A stretch of 59,205 bases of DNA from a virus: IMG/VR virus record IMGVR_UViG_3300036939_000018, positions 1 to 59,205 of that record. One strand, written 5' to 3'. The notes beneath the pieces are model-generated. The model ran no database searches and had not been told where the DNA came from. It saw nothing but the letters and a program-made list of their open reading frames with translations. The position numbers were made by a program, and so were the translations under genes. Shown piece by piece: positions 50,339-58,811 of this stretch (positions are counted from its first letter, which is position 1; each line of letters begins with the position of its first letter).

Positions 50339-51103
50339 ATGAATATTGTATCAGTAATCCGTGTCTCTATCAAGCTCGGTGAAATTCCATTAAATGCTTA
50401 CCGAGTAACAAGAGACGATGAAAGCTTTGTTGACTTGCTGGCAGGAAAAACCGTAAGCAGTGCCATCGGTGAGCATGATTCAACCCTGCCGCGTTCAATG
50501 GGGGTAAAATCTCTCAAAGACTTACCACACAAGGACAAGAGCTTGCCGCATCGAATAAAGGCAGAAAGCGGAGAAAGCTTTACTCCGATATCTGTAAAAG
50601 ATGCTGTAATTTATTGGGGCAAAATGGCTGAAAAGAAAAATCAGCTAGCTATCTCAATATTGGTTGCTTCAGCCATTGAAAGCATCGAAAGACGGATTGA
50701 CGCTGTTATTCAGGCAGACAAGAAACCAGAAGTTGCTCAATCTATCAAAGAAGAGATAGATGATCTAAATTTTGCGTTTGACGGAAATATGAAGGAATGG
50801 ATCGAGAAACGGGCTTACTCGATGTCGATGCACCCCTGGTTTCAACAGCACTGTATAGCAAACCATTATCCAGCATGGGATGTGCATAACGCTATGACAG
50901 TCGCCATATTCAATCAGACAGCAGAACAAGCGCGTCAAAAGCCTCTGGTTGTAGAGGGGCTAGACGCAAGAATAGGACTTAATCACCAAGAAGATCCAGA
51001 AGGTCAAGAACTTTTAGCAAGAGTTAAGCGTAAATTCTGCTTACTGAAGGCTGGTACTTGGCAAGAGAAAGTCAGTAAAGCCGTGAAACTATGTTCTAAT
51101 TAA
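50339..51103 (+). CDS. Regulator-like protein (254 aa)
   Basis: Central part FTPISVKDAVIYWGKMAEKKNQ, then AIESIERRID, similar in style to cyanobacterial and phage antirepressor-like proteins that combine a short DNA-binding N terminus with this helical unit. C terminus is helical and basic. AAGGA precedes the ATG. Function inferred only from this pattern. Confidence 0.45.
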   Translation: MNIVSVIRVSIKLGEIPLNAYRVTRDDESFVDLLAGKTVSSAIGEHDSTLPRSMGVKSLKDLPHKDKSLPHRIKAESGESFTPISVKDAVIYWGKMAEKKNQLAISILVASAIESIERRIDAVIQADKKPEVAQSIKEEIDDLNFAFDGNMKEWIEKRAYSMSMHPWFQQHCIANHYPAWDVHNAMTVAIFNQTAEQARQKPLVVEGLDARIGLNHQEDPEGQELLARVKRKFCLLKAGTWQEKVSKAVKLCSN

Positions 51104-51123
51104 GGAATACTAGGAAACTGCGA

Positions 51124-51154
51124 TTAGCCCGGTAATAACTACTGGGCTTTTTGT
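51124..51154 (+). terminator. Terminator of the 50339 gene
   Basis: TTAGCCCGGTA and TACTGGGCTTT pair with a wobble, then TTTG. Confidence 0.7.
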
Positions 51155-51183
51155 TTGACATTCCATTGACGCTTTGATAACAT
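51155..51183 (+). promoter_or_regulatory. Promoter with TTGACG box
   Basis: TTGACA, 17 bases, TAACAT; TTGACGCTTTGATAACA overlaps spacer and -10. AAAAAGCGAG follows, then AAGAGA before ATG 51218. Confidence 0.65.
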
Positions 51184-51217
51184 AGTAAAAAGCGAGCAAT
51201 TAAGAGACAAGAATCCT

Positions 51218-51610
51218 ATGCCCTTTAATTATCCTGATGCTTTAAAGTCGATAGGTGCTTCCATGCTGGTGGAAGGAGCGGAACAATACACGCCTGAGAT
51301 GATTTTTCTAAGAGGTGCTGTAAATTGTTTGAACTGTATGGGCGGGCCAAATTACAATCCAGGGACAACATCAATTCTCAATCGGGTGTTTGATGAAGAA
51401 AGTCCTAAAGAAGCTGTAAGGTTTTTGTGCATTGTCAAAAAGATTTCTTGGACTCATCGAGATCAAAATATTGATTACAGGTTTTTTTGGAACTTGTTTA
51501 AAGAACGCCAAGAAGACTTATCCGAGTTTAAGAAAGCGCTTAGAGGCTATGTCCGTGATGACAGAGATTTTTCTAATGTGATACCTGAACGTCTCCAAAA
51601 CCTTTGCTGA
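51218..51610 (+). CDS. Hypothetical protein (130 aa)
   Basis: Central CLNCMGGPNYNPGTTSILNR and an acidic helical end. Own promoter and terminator: an accessory cassette. Not recognised. Confidence 0.55.
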   Translation: MPFNYPDALKSIGASMLVEGAEQYTPEMIFLRGAVNCLNCMGGPNYNPGTTSILNRVFDEESPKEAVRFLCIVKKISWTHRDQNIDYRFFWNLFKERQEDLSEFKKALRGYVRDDRDFSNVIPERLQNLC

Positions 51611-51639
51611 CCTCTAAGCCCCCTTAACTACACAATATA

Positions 51640-51671
51640 TTAGCCGCCCAGTTAAGGCGGCTTTTTATTTT
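51640..51671 (+). terminator. Terminator of the 51218 gene
   Basis: AGCCGCC and GGCGGCT pair around CAGTTAA, followed by TTTTATTTT. Confidence 0.8.
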
Positions 51672-51698
51672 GACATTTGGGTGACGTTTTGATAAGAT
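51670..51698 (+). promoter_or_regulatory. Promoter with TGACG box
   Basis: TTGACA, 17 bases, TAAGAT, with GTGACGTTTTGATAAGA over spacer and -10, then CAAGCAAG and AAAGG before ATG 51730. Directly fused to the preceding terminator. Confidence 0.65.
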
Positions 51699-51729
51699 AT
51701 TACAGCAAGCAAGTTAAAGGCACATTTTC

Positions 51730-52008
51730 ATGACTGAATCCGAGAAGCTTTTCGATTACTATTACAGTGCTAAGCAGGCGGCTAGCTTTGGTCGGATGTG
51801 TAATAAGGTTAGGGGGCTAGATTACACAGAGGCAGTTGAAACAGGAGGTGTTCCTACAAGCAACTTTGACGACTTGATATGTATAGCAAGAGGCGTCAGT
51901 ATTCAAGAATGTAGTTTCATTAAAAAACCGCTGCCGACTATGACAGGCTATCAATCTCCAACATACTTGAATCGGTCATTTAATTTTAATAACTTGAGAG
52001 ATTATTAA
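51730..52008 (+). CDS. Hypothetical protein (92 aa)
   Basis: Starts MTESEKLFDYYYSAKQAASF; no known domain. Single-gene cassette with promoter and terminator. Confidence 0.55.
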   Translation: MTESEKLFDYYYSAKQAASFGRMCNKVRGLDYTEAVETGGVPTSNFDDLICIARGVSIQECSFIKKPLPTMTGYQSPTYLNRSFNFNNLRDY

Positions 52009-52076
52009 ATGACGCCGTTGTTCTCTTGTTGAAGCTAATTGACTAACAACCCTCTCAATTCAATTAATCATAAATA

Positions 52077-52107
52077 AGACCCATTCTAGCTCTAGAGTGG
52101 GTTTTAT
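52077..52107. terminator. Terminator between convergent genes
   Basis: AAGACCCATTCTAG and CTAGAGTGGGTTTT pair; T-run to the right. Serves the 51730 gene and possibly the gpL-like gene. Confidence 0.7.
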
Positions 52108-52610
52108 TGTACTTGCACTTGAGTGCTTCTTGGCACTTCTGGCACCAAGCCAGGGATATCAATCCGACCGTTGCCAGTACCCGTCCTAAAATAAACGCTG
52201 GGAAACACAGCCTCAACGGCGCTAAAGGGCGATTGAAGGTCTATTGATATCTCTGCACCCTCAAACCTGCTAGACTTCACCACAAGCATATCCCTGATGG
52301 GGGAAGCATTAGGATTGTCGGGAAATACTTGGATCACCACAACGATTGCCTTTCTGAACCCGTCATTATTCCATACGTACTCGTTGATGGGTGGGATATT
52401 AGGAAGAATGACCGATGCACTAGTATTCTCTAGTTCTAGGGTACGTTGAGAGCCTGAGTAAAATACAGGGGCGTAGCTGTAAGTCTTGCCGTTGAAGATA
52501 TAATCGAGGCCAGCTTGGAAGTTCTGATAAAAAAGATCAATCCCTGACAGAAGATGTACTTCTATCAGGGTTGCTTTGCTGACGCTAGTTTTAAGGTGTT
52601 CGAGTACCAT
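52104..52610 (-). CDS. Minor tail protein, gpL-like (168 aa)
   Basis: N-terminal helix, then YIFNGKTYSYAPVFYSGSQR (compare the gpL pattern of a WQG-x-x-Y-x-P loop), PNIPPINEYVW, and near the end SPFSAVEAVFPSVYF, which matches gpL S-P-x-E-x(n)-FPG. Tail tip component upstream of gpK and gpJ. No C-terminal cysteine cluster is present, unlike lambda gpL. Confidence 0.5.
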   Translation of the reverse strand: MVLEHLKTSVSKATLIEVHLLSGIDLFYQNFQAGLDYIFNGKTYSYAPVFYSGSQRTLELENTSASVILPNIPPINEYVWNNDGFRKAIVVVIQVFPDNPNASPIRDMLVVKSSRFEGAEISIDLQSPFSAVEAVFPSVYFRTGTGNGRIDIPGLVPEVPRSTQVQVQ

Positions 52611-52638
52611 TGCAGAAGCTTTAGGGGCACTCTCTATT

Positions 52639-52806
52639 TTAGGTGCTGGCTACCTCCTTGTGAGCAAGAGCAACATCTAGTGCGTGAGTCAGTCTATAAA
52701 GACGTTGCCATTCTTTAATGTCGTCCTTGGTTGCTGCCTTTTTGCGAGCATCTTGAAATATTGCTGATGCGATCTGATTAGCCTTAAGTATTTTGCTTTT
52801 GCTCAT
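52639..52806 (-). CDS. Small hypothetical protein (55 aa)
   Basis: MSKSKILKANQIASAIFQDA, then a basic helix and RLYRLTHALDVALAHKEV. A TTGACA-17-TAACAT promoter with the TTGACGTTTTGATAACA box precedes it and AAGGAAAAT lies before the ATG. Just upstream of the gpL-like gene and on the same strand. Confidence 0.6.
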   Translation of the reverse strand: MSKSKILKANQIASAIFQDARKKAATKDDIKEWQRLYRLTHALDVALAHKEVAST

Positions 52807-52831
52807 TGTTTGATTTTCCTTAACTTCTAGT

Positions 52832-52860
52832 ATGTTATCAAAACGTCAAAGAATTGTCAA
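52832..52860 (-). promoter_or_regulatory. Promoter with TTGACG box
   Basis: Minus strand TTGACA, 17 bases, TAACAT; the overlapping TTGACGTTTTGATAACA is nearly identical to the box at 51166. Confidence 0.65.
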
Positions 52861-52905
52861 GTAATTGGATAAGGTACGCTTACTGTATAGTCTTCAGTCG
52901 TTCCA

Positions 52906-55900
52906 ATGGCTCTCCCTTTTGATTCTGCTACTATCCAAGCTCAACTTGCACAGGCTCGCATTTTCCTGGACACTTACACCCGATCGTCCTTCCCCTTTCT
53001 TATTAATGCCCAGAATGTCATAAGGAATAACTTTCATTCTTTGCTCGCAGGTGGTAGAGGTGGGTATTTTTGGGATAGTGCTGGCCCAACAGAAGGTCAG
53101 GCTCTTATAGCTAAGGCTTGCTTCTTAGCTTTCAAAGCTAGTGGCGATCAAGCGTGGCGCGAAAAAGGTTTAGCCACAAGTCAAGCATTAGTAGACTACT
53201 TTTACTTAGACCCGATACCCACCGCACCCTCTAGCCCTGCTGATACTCCCTGGTTATCTCATTGGCTCATCAACAGTGGGCCTGATCCAGTACCTTCTAA
53301 GGGATTGCCACAGGATAACCCTTTTGAGATGGGGCATTTTTTCGAGGAAGTCACTTTCACCAATGGAGTTGCAACACTCACTCCAATGCTTGCAGACCTC
53401 TATAAGGTTGCAACGCTTGGGAGTGAACCAGCGTTCAGGTCAGTATTTGCACCGCTGAAAAGTGGCTCGCTTTATGCTTTTGATTACTGGGTTTCTAACC
53501 TTTCTTTAGCTGGTAATACTTATCGTGTTTACGTTGATACAGCTCAAGCCGGGGGGCGTGCTCCAACCTTAACCAATGAACCCGCTGGCACTATAAAACT
53601 CGCAACCACTTATACGGGTCAAGCTTTGGTGACTTATTCAACTTATCGTCCTGATATTCCCATTGGGGTGAATAAGTTAGGTGAACCTTATCCAATGTGG
53701 TATCCAATTGAACGCCCAAATCTACCTACATACATGGGCACGGCGTGGGATGCTATTTGGTGGTCTTATGATGCCTTCAAAGAGGCGTACAACCTCACCA
53801 ATGATGACAAATGGCGCAGAGCTGCTGATGCGACAAAGTTTACGGCTATCCAATGTGCGTCTGTTGACAATCCAAGTTTCTACTATCCAAAGTCGGCTGA
53901 TGTTAATCCGTTCTCATATCCCGGCACCCAACTTGTAACTGCAAACAACCGCTCTCTTGCTACAGCCGAAAGAATCACAAGCGGACTTAAAGAACAATGG
54001 CTACAAGTAACAGCACCAGAAGCAGATGACCCAGACGTCGATCCTGATTTTCTTTATCCTAGCTATGAGGTTCAGAACTTCATCGTTGTTACAGCTTTTG
54101 ATGTTGTGACAACAACCATTCTAGTAGAATGTGCTCATTCTGATGGAGGATTACAAAGTGGCTTTGTATATGATGGCGTTCTTGAAATAGTATTATCAAC
54201 TGCTGCCAATTCTTTGGACTTAAGTCAACAATATAAATGTCCGTTGGTATGTCCAGCAGCAAGTGAAATTCTTACCAAGACTCTTATTCGTACTGACTTT
54301 ATACGATGGTCTACTATTCGCAATGTTTGGTGGTCTACTTGTGCTGACGACCCCATTTATACTTATTCTGGTGGAGGGGATACGATTGTCAAGTCTGTGC
54401 AACAAGAGATTATCAATGGCAACACTGCATTAATTTGGCAGATAATAATAAATCATGATAGCTCGGGTGGGTTTGCTGGTTTTGGATTTCCTTTGATTCA
54501 CGCTCAAACGGCTGAACCTCCTGGATTCTTTTATGCTCAGACGGGCAATACTGCCATAAAACTTAATGATGCAAATAACAAAGAATTCTTCTGTAATTTA
54601 CCTGATACAGGTGGAAATTGGGTTTACTTTAAACCATCCTGGAATCAGTTTTCTAATGTAGACGACCATGAGCCGCAAGGGGCACTTACAAATATTCAAA
54701 TAGCAGCAAGAGACAATAACAGTACTACTAAAATCTGGTACGTGGGCGATCCGGGGGAGCCTTTGCCCCCTGGATTAGTGTATAAAGCAAGTCTTGTAAG
54801 TCGTTCTAAGACGTCTCACACTTTCTTTGTGGGAGACTTTAAGCCAATAAATAATCAGCTTGATGCTCTGCTCTACAATCCTGGAGTTGTAAGCTTTACG
54901 GTTAATACTATAGAAACTGCTCCTGGGAGTGGCATTAGAAAAAAAGACTCTTGGGGTGGGCCACCTTATACAGGGTATCAAGACCCTTATCACTGGGCTT
55001 TGTGGGGTTATCCTTCGAGAGCTAGTCAAGTAGTTGCTTTTATCCGTGACGCCCAAACGGCTTATACTCGGCAGTCAGCAGCAAAACTAAGAGGCTTAGT
55101 AGCCCCTGTTTTTTTATGGGCTTATTGGGATAGTGCTGACTTCCGTATCTATGCTGATGGTCAGATTAATGTGTTTGTGTTTGCTGGCCCCGATCCTAAT
55201 GTGCGATGGGCACCTTACACTTATCGTGCAATGGAAGCCCTTGCAAAATACTTATTAGTTAATCCGGGTGATCAGGCAGCTCGTGGTGTGCTGACTTCGT
55301 TCTTTAGGTTTATTCTCAACTATTACAAAGCAAGTGGCTCTAATCGAGCAATCACTGATATCCCCCCTGTCGTTAACCCCCAAGTCAACTATCGAGAACC
55401 TCATGCCTCAGCCTTGATTTGTAGAGCTGCTCTCTATGCAAATGTTGCAGGATTAGAGCCTGATACAACCTATGAGCTGATAGAACGCACTCTTAGCGAT
55501 ATGGATGAGCAATACATTTCCAGTGGTGTAATGGCAGGTTCGTGGTTTGCAGGTCAACCTACGTTTAATCATGACGGAGTGACGTATCGGGAAGGATTTC
55601 TTTTTTGGGCGGCTGAAATCCTTATTACTTTGTCAGAACTCCTCATTTACCAGAACCAGATTAATGACCCTGCTGCAAGCGGTTACAGTGGTATTGCACA
55701 GGCTGGAACATACCCAGACTTGCCGCCTAATTTTGTAACCACTTTCGAGATGCCAAGCTATAAACAAAACATCAATAGATTTGACGAGGGTGGTGAGCAA
55801 AGATTAAAAACAACTCACACAGGAGTAGGAACAAAAATAGGCTTTCGCTATGAAAAGATTAATGCCGAACAAGTGAGATTGCTTAGTGAGTTTTGGAAAG

Positions 55901-56100
55901 CTAATCGTGGGAAAGAAATCCCCTTTACACTTCCTGCAAACATCATTGTTCACCCTGCTGTTATACTGGCAGCATTATCTAGTTTAGGTTCTACGACCTA
56001 CTGGAGATTTTCTGAAGCTCCCAAAATAGAGACAGAGTTTGCCACTACACAAAGAGGACTCTATAACGTTGATGTCACAATCCAATCAGTAATTAATTAG
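52906..56100 (+). CDS. Large tail protein: helical toroid plus gpM-like C terminus (1064 aa)
   Basis: Several helical parts (GGYFWDSAGPTEGQALIAKA near residue 53, GTAWDAIWWSYDAFKEAY near 277, WAPYTYRAMEALAKYLLV near 768) resemble six-hairpin glycosidase-like alpha/alpha barrels. Beta domains interrupt them at about 140-240 and 370-640. Residues about 935-1064 are homologous to the free gpM-like protein at 2341-2745. It probably anchors in the tail through this end and degrades or binds host envelope sugars. Confidence 0.6.
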   Translation: MALPFDSATIQAQLAQARIFLDTYTRSSFPFLINAQNVIRNNFHSLLAGGRGGYFWDSAGPTEGQALIAKACFLAFKASGDQAWREKGLATSQALVDYFYLDPIPTAPSSPADTPWLSHWLINSGPDPVPSKGLPQDNPFEMGHFFEEVTFTNGVATLTPMLADLYKVATLGSEPAFRSVFAPLKSGSLYAFDYWVSNLSLAGNTYRVYVDTAQAGGRAPTLTNEPAGTIKLATTYTGQALVTYSTYRPDIPIGVNKLGEPYPMWYPIERPNLPTYMGTAWDAIWWSYDAFKEAYNLTNDDKWRRAADATKFTAIQCASVDNPSFYYPKSADVNPFSYPGTQLVTANNRSLATAERITSGLKEQWLQVTAPEADDPDVDPDFLYPSYEVQNFIVVTAFDVVTTTILVECAHSDGGLQSGFVYDGVLEIVLSTAANSLDLSQQYKCPLVCPAASEILTKTLIRTDFIRWSTIRNVWWSTCADDPIYTYSGGGDTIVKSVQQEIINGNTALIWQIIINHDSSGGFAGFGFPLIHAQTAEPPGFFYAQTGNTAIKLNDANNKEFFCNLPDTGGNWVYFKPSWNQFSNVDDHEPQGALTNIQIAARDNNSTTKIWYVGDPGEPLPPGLVYKASLVSRSKTSHTFFVGDFKPINNQLDALLYNPGVVSFTVNTIETAPGSGIRKKDSWGGPPYTGYQDPYHWALWGYPSRASQVVAFIRDAQTAYTRQSAAKLRGLVAPVFLWAYWDSADFRIYADGQINVFVFAGPDPNVRWAPYTYRAMEALAKYLLVNPGDQAARGVLTSFFRFILNYYKASGSNRAITDIPPVVNPQVNYREPHASALICRAALYANVAGLEPDTTYELIERTLSDMDEQYISSGVMAGSWFAGQPTFNHDGVTYREGFLFWAAEILITLSELLIYQNQINDPAASGYSGIAQAGTYPDLPPNFVTTFEMPSYKQNINRFDEGGEQRLKTTHTGVGTKIGFRYEKINAEQVRLLSEFWKANRGKEIPFTLPANIIVHPAVILAALSSLGSTTYWRFSEAPKIETEFATTQRGLYNVDVTIQSVIN

Positions 56101-56121
56101 TTGAGTAGATTTTATAAAATA

Positions 56122-56155
56122 AATGCTCACTATTCCCTAAATAGTGAGCATTGCT
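56122..56155. terminator. Hairpin after the large tail gene
   Basis: AATGCTCACTATT and AATAGTGAGCATT pair around CCCTA. The T-run is weak. Confidence 0.6.
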
Positions 56156-56251
56156 TGTAGCGAGTTTTAAGGTTGTCTTTTCTGTGTTTGAAAGATAAAG
56201 TTACATGAGCTTAGCCAACTTTTTATATGATATTTTATTTAAACTTAAACG

Positions 56252-56521
56252 TCAATATCTCAAAGCCATTATTTCTAAAACCTGCTTTTCCGACAGTTTG
56301 AAATATTCCCTTCTATCGCATCGTGTTTCTGAATACTTCTCGTGCAACTCATTCTCAAGCGCGGGGGCGTCATGAGTAAAAATACTACAGATGTGATAAA
56401 TCCGTTTAATGTTTGCGCCCTGTAATTGCTTGCGACGTTGCCAGGGTTTCTTGCTGCGACCTATTTTGTAGCCGTCTGGATAAAGCAGTAAATACACGTA
56501 TCCTGATTTTGATTTTTGCAT
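56252..56521 (-). CDS. GIY-YIG-like (T5orf172/MUG113) protein (89 aa)
   Basis: GYVYLLLYPDGYKIGRSKKP (about residues 7-26), then W-x-RR-x-QL and HDAPALENELHEKYSETR with a final REYFKLSE, the pattern of the T5orf172/MUG113 branch of the GIY-YIG nuclease superfamily. The conserved arginine and the E-x(2)-LH are present. Could be a stand-alone endonuclease or a regulator. No intron or homing target was found beside it. Confidence 0.7.
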   Translation of the reverse strand: MQKSKSGYVYLLLYPDGYKIGRSKKPWQRRKQLQGANIKRIYHICSIFTHDAPALENELHEKYSETRCDRREYFKLSEKQVLEIMALRY

Positions 56522-56579
56522 CTTGCCATTTATACCGTAATGTGATAGTGTTCTTTTGTTTTATTATTTCTTTAGAATT

Positions 56580-57383
56580 ATGCAATTGTCACAAATTTGT
56601 ATTGCTACAGTCGGATTTTTGAGCGTGATGTCCCCTGTAATGGCTCAAATTACTGTCCCTATTCCCACTGTCGATACTCCTATTATCGATACTCCTAGCA
56701 TTGACACTCCTCTTACTCAACCTATCGACATTACCCCCATCACTATCGATCCTGTTGTTACAAACATTGTTGCTCCTATTATTCCTGATGATGTAACGGT
56801 TCCTACAATTCCAGTTACTCTGCCAACTGTAGGGGATGTAATTGATTTGACAGACACAATAGCGACACCAATAGTTGATGCTGTTGGAAACACAGTAGAA
56901 GACGTCCTTACAGGTGCACCCGTGACGCTTCCGGACGGCTCAAACATTATTCCGCTCATTGACCCTGTAACTCAGGCTGTAGTGGGCAGTATAGACCCTG
57001 CAACCGGGGCGATCGCCCGTCCAGATGGTCAAGTAGTTGGTAATGTGACCAATCAAGGCGGAACTGGTGGTAGTGGGTCAGGCAATGGCACGGGTGGCAC
57101 TGGCGGGAATAGTGCAGGGGGTTCGGGTGGTGCAAGTGGGAGCAATACCAATAAAGTAGAGGTCAACAACCGAAACACCTTCATTGCTATTCCCCAACCT
57201 GCACTTGGAAGCAAGGGAAAGACTACAACAGAGGTGATTGAAGAGACAACGCCGGAAGGGACAAGACGCAATCGGACTATAACAACTGGATACAGTGAGA
57301 GTGTGCCTACCTTGAGCATTAGCGGAGGTTATGCAGGGGGAGAAGGGTTAGGATTGATTCAACTTGCGATACCTTTACGTTAG
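56580..57383 (+). CDS. Exported low-complexity protein (267 aa)
   Basis: MQLSQICIATVGFLSVMSPV with a cut after VMA is a signal peptide. The mature part starts with repeats of T-P-I-I-D and IDTP type (about residues 25-75), has a middle with DGSNIIPLIDPVTQAVVG, a Gly/Ser/Asn-rich linker (about 160-190) and a C-terminal strand-rich end (ISGGYAGGEGLGLIQLAI). It looks like a host-type secreted protein carried by the phage. An earlier TTG start at 56556 is less likely. Confidence 0.6.
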   Translation: MQLSQICIATVGFLSVMSPVMAQITVPIPTVDTPIIDTPSIDTPLTQPIDITPITIDPVVTNIVAPIIPDDVTVPTIPVTLPTVGDVIDLTDTIATPIVDAVGNTVEDVLTGAPVTLPDGSNIIPLIDPVTQAVVGSIDPATGAIARPDGQVVGNVTNQGGTGGSGSGNGTGGTGGNSAGGSGGASGSNTNKVEVNNRNTFIAIPQPALGSKGKTTTEVIEETTPEGTRRNRTITTGYSESVPTLSISGGYAGGEGLGLIQLAIPLR

Positions 57384-57409
57384 TGGTATTAAACCTCAAA
57401 CTCCTTCAT

Positions 57410-57443
57410 TTAGAAAGCCCGGTCATTTGACCGGGCTTTTATT
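57410..57443. terminator. Terminator after the exported protein gene
   Basis: AAGCCCGGTCA and TGACCGGGCTT pair, followed by TTATTTG; A-rich on the left. Serves both flanking genes. Confidence 0.8.
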
Positions 57444-57463
57444 TGTTTCGGATTAACTTCTTG

Positions 57464-57730
57464 TTAGTCCCATTCCACAGCTGACCTTACTCCATATTGT
57501 TTATACTCCATATTGTTTATGTTGGTTGGGCGGTATTCTCCATAGACTCGCAAATTATGCCAATCAATATGTTCATTGGCTACCCATAAAGCAATATGAG
57601 AAGGATACTCAGCTGATTCTAGTTTTAGACAATCAGCTTCCAAGATTGACCACTGTTTGATGACTGTTATGAATTCAGTGGGTCTTCCTTCCCAAACTTG
57701 TGTGTATCCGATGTGGTTGCTCATAGTCAT
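57464..57730 (-). CDS. Hypothetical protein (88 aa)
   Basis: WEGRPTEFITVIKQWSILEA and a hydrophobic HIALWVANEH stretch. Unknown. The C-terminal coding end contains a direct repeat of CCATATTGTTTAT (around 57491-57520). First of several short minus-strand genes. Confidence 0.5.
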   Translation of the reverse strand: MTMSNHIGYTQVWEGRPTEFITVIKQWSILEADCLKLESAEYPSHIALWVANEHIDWHNLRVYGEYRPTNINNMEYKQYGVRSAVEWD

Positions 57731-57765
57731 TTTTTGCTGTTAGTTGAGTTTGTGAGAAGTTGAAG

Positions 57766-57966
57766 TTAAGTGAATGATTTAAGCTCACTTTTGTAAACGC
57801 GGATAGATGTATCGTGATTCTTTGTTATAGGAATTGCTGCAAAAATCTTATACATTCCATCTTCAAGATCTTCAATTTCGATTTCCGTACCCTTAGGAAT
57901 CAGCACTGTTAATTGATTGTCTATTTTGTTCTGTCTTTGAAACTTTGCCGTTGTTTTTGTTTTCAT
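57766..57966 (-). CDS. Small protein, possible SH3-like (66 aa)
   Basis: Basic start (KTKTTAKFQRQNKIDNQ), then LTVLIPKGTEIEIEDLEDGM and strands; the IPKGTEI turn suggests a small beta barrel. AGAAGAAAATG precedes it. Unknown. Confidence 0.5.
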   Translation of the reverse strand: MKTKTTAKFQRQNKIDNQLTVLIPKGTEIEIEDLEDGMYKIFAAIPITKNHDTSIRVYKSELKSFT

Positions 57967-58014
57967 TTTCTTCTCATTATTGATTGGTTAGCTAGCAGAT
58001 GCACTCTGAAAATT

Positions 58015-58179
58015 TTAATAATTTGCAGAATCAAAATCACAATCTGGATCGTACGAATATCTTTTTATATAAAAAGAGTCTACATCGAGATCGTGTTCTG
58101 AGGCCCATTCTCCAGCATCTTGGTGATAGTAAAATCCGTCTTGAATCAAATTGTTGTTTTTGTCATAAATAGCGTACAT
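58015..58179 (-). CDS. Small acidic protein (54 aa)
   Basis: MYAIYDKNNNLIQDGFYYHQ then an Asp/Tyr-rich end (SYDPDCDFDSANY). The ribosome site GGAGAAAG is well placed before ATG 58179. Third in a row of short minus-strand genes. Unknown. Confidence 0.6.
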   Translation of the reverse strand: MYAIYDKNNNLIQDGFYYHQDAGEWASEHDLDVDSFYIKRYSYDPDCDFDSANY

Positions 58180-58266
58180 TTCTTTCTCCTTGTTTAATGT
58201 TTAATGTTGAATGTTCAATCTAAAATCCCATTATCTGGATACTTGCCCACGCCTCAAAGTTAAGGT

Positions 58267-58749
58267 TTAATGGATTTTCTGCCTCCTTCCAAGCTTTTTT
58301 TGTTGGCTTCTTGGTTTTTGGTTCGCTAGGATTTCCCCAAGATTTCCCCAAGCTAATCCGAATCGCAATGAGCAGGTTTTCCCCCTTCCCAACTCAACGC
58401 TGTACCCTTTGCGATCATCTGTCAGAAGGCGACCGCAGAAACAACAGTTGCCTGTGCTGTGACCATGCTCACTAGTGACTTTCTCTGGATTAGCCGCTAA
58501 GTCTTCAAGGAAGCCTAAGACCCAATCAGGACACCCCGCCGCCTTCCAAAAACGCCCTGTCCGGTCAATATTTCCAAGCCACACTTTCTCGCTTGTGTTG
58601 ACGCTTATAGACCCTGGATATTTGCTCTTTGCCCCTGTTCTGTGTAGCGTTAAGACTTTACCGTTCTGATGCAGATTGCGAATTGATGGATATTTGATGG
58701 CTTTAGCAGCCTCATCGAACATTTCAATAAGCTTTACTAGTTGACTCAT
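58267..58749 (-). CDS. DUF6011-like cysteine-containing protein (160 aa)
   Basis: CCFCGRLLTDDRKGYSVELG followed by RGKTC matches the C-x-x-CGR-x-L-(T/S)-D...G-x-x-C pattern of DUF6011, a small zinc-binding unit. The C terminus is basic (SQQKKLGRRQK). Leader has TTGACG promoter, AAGCGAG and AAAAGGATAA. Element copy 20 is upstream. Confidence 0.65.
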   Translation of the reverse strand: MSQLVKLIEMFDEAAKAIKYPSIRNLHQNGKVLTLHRTGAKSKYPGSISVNTSEKVWLGNIDRTGRFWKAAGCPDWVLGFLEDLAANPEKVTSEHGHSTGNCCFCGRLLTDDRKGYSVELGRGKTCSLRFGLAWGNLGEILANQKPRSQQKKLGRRQKIH

Positions 58750-58778
58750 GGGTTTATCCTTTTACTCGCTTATTCACC

Positions 58779-58807
58779 AGTCTAATAGCTTGTTATAAAA
58801 TCGTCAA
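58779..58807 (-). promoter_or_regulatory. Promoter, TTGACG type
   Basis: TTGACG, 17 bases (ATTTTATAACAAGCTAT), TAGACT, then TAAGCGAGTAAAAGG on the minus strand. A textbook copy of the shared module. Confidence 0.8.
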
Positions 58808-58811
58808 CAAT

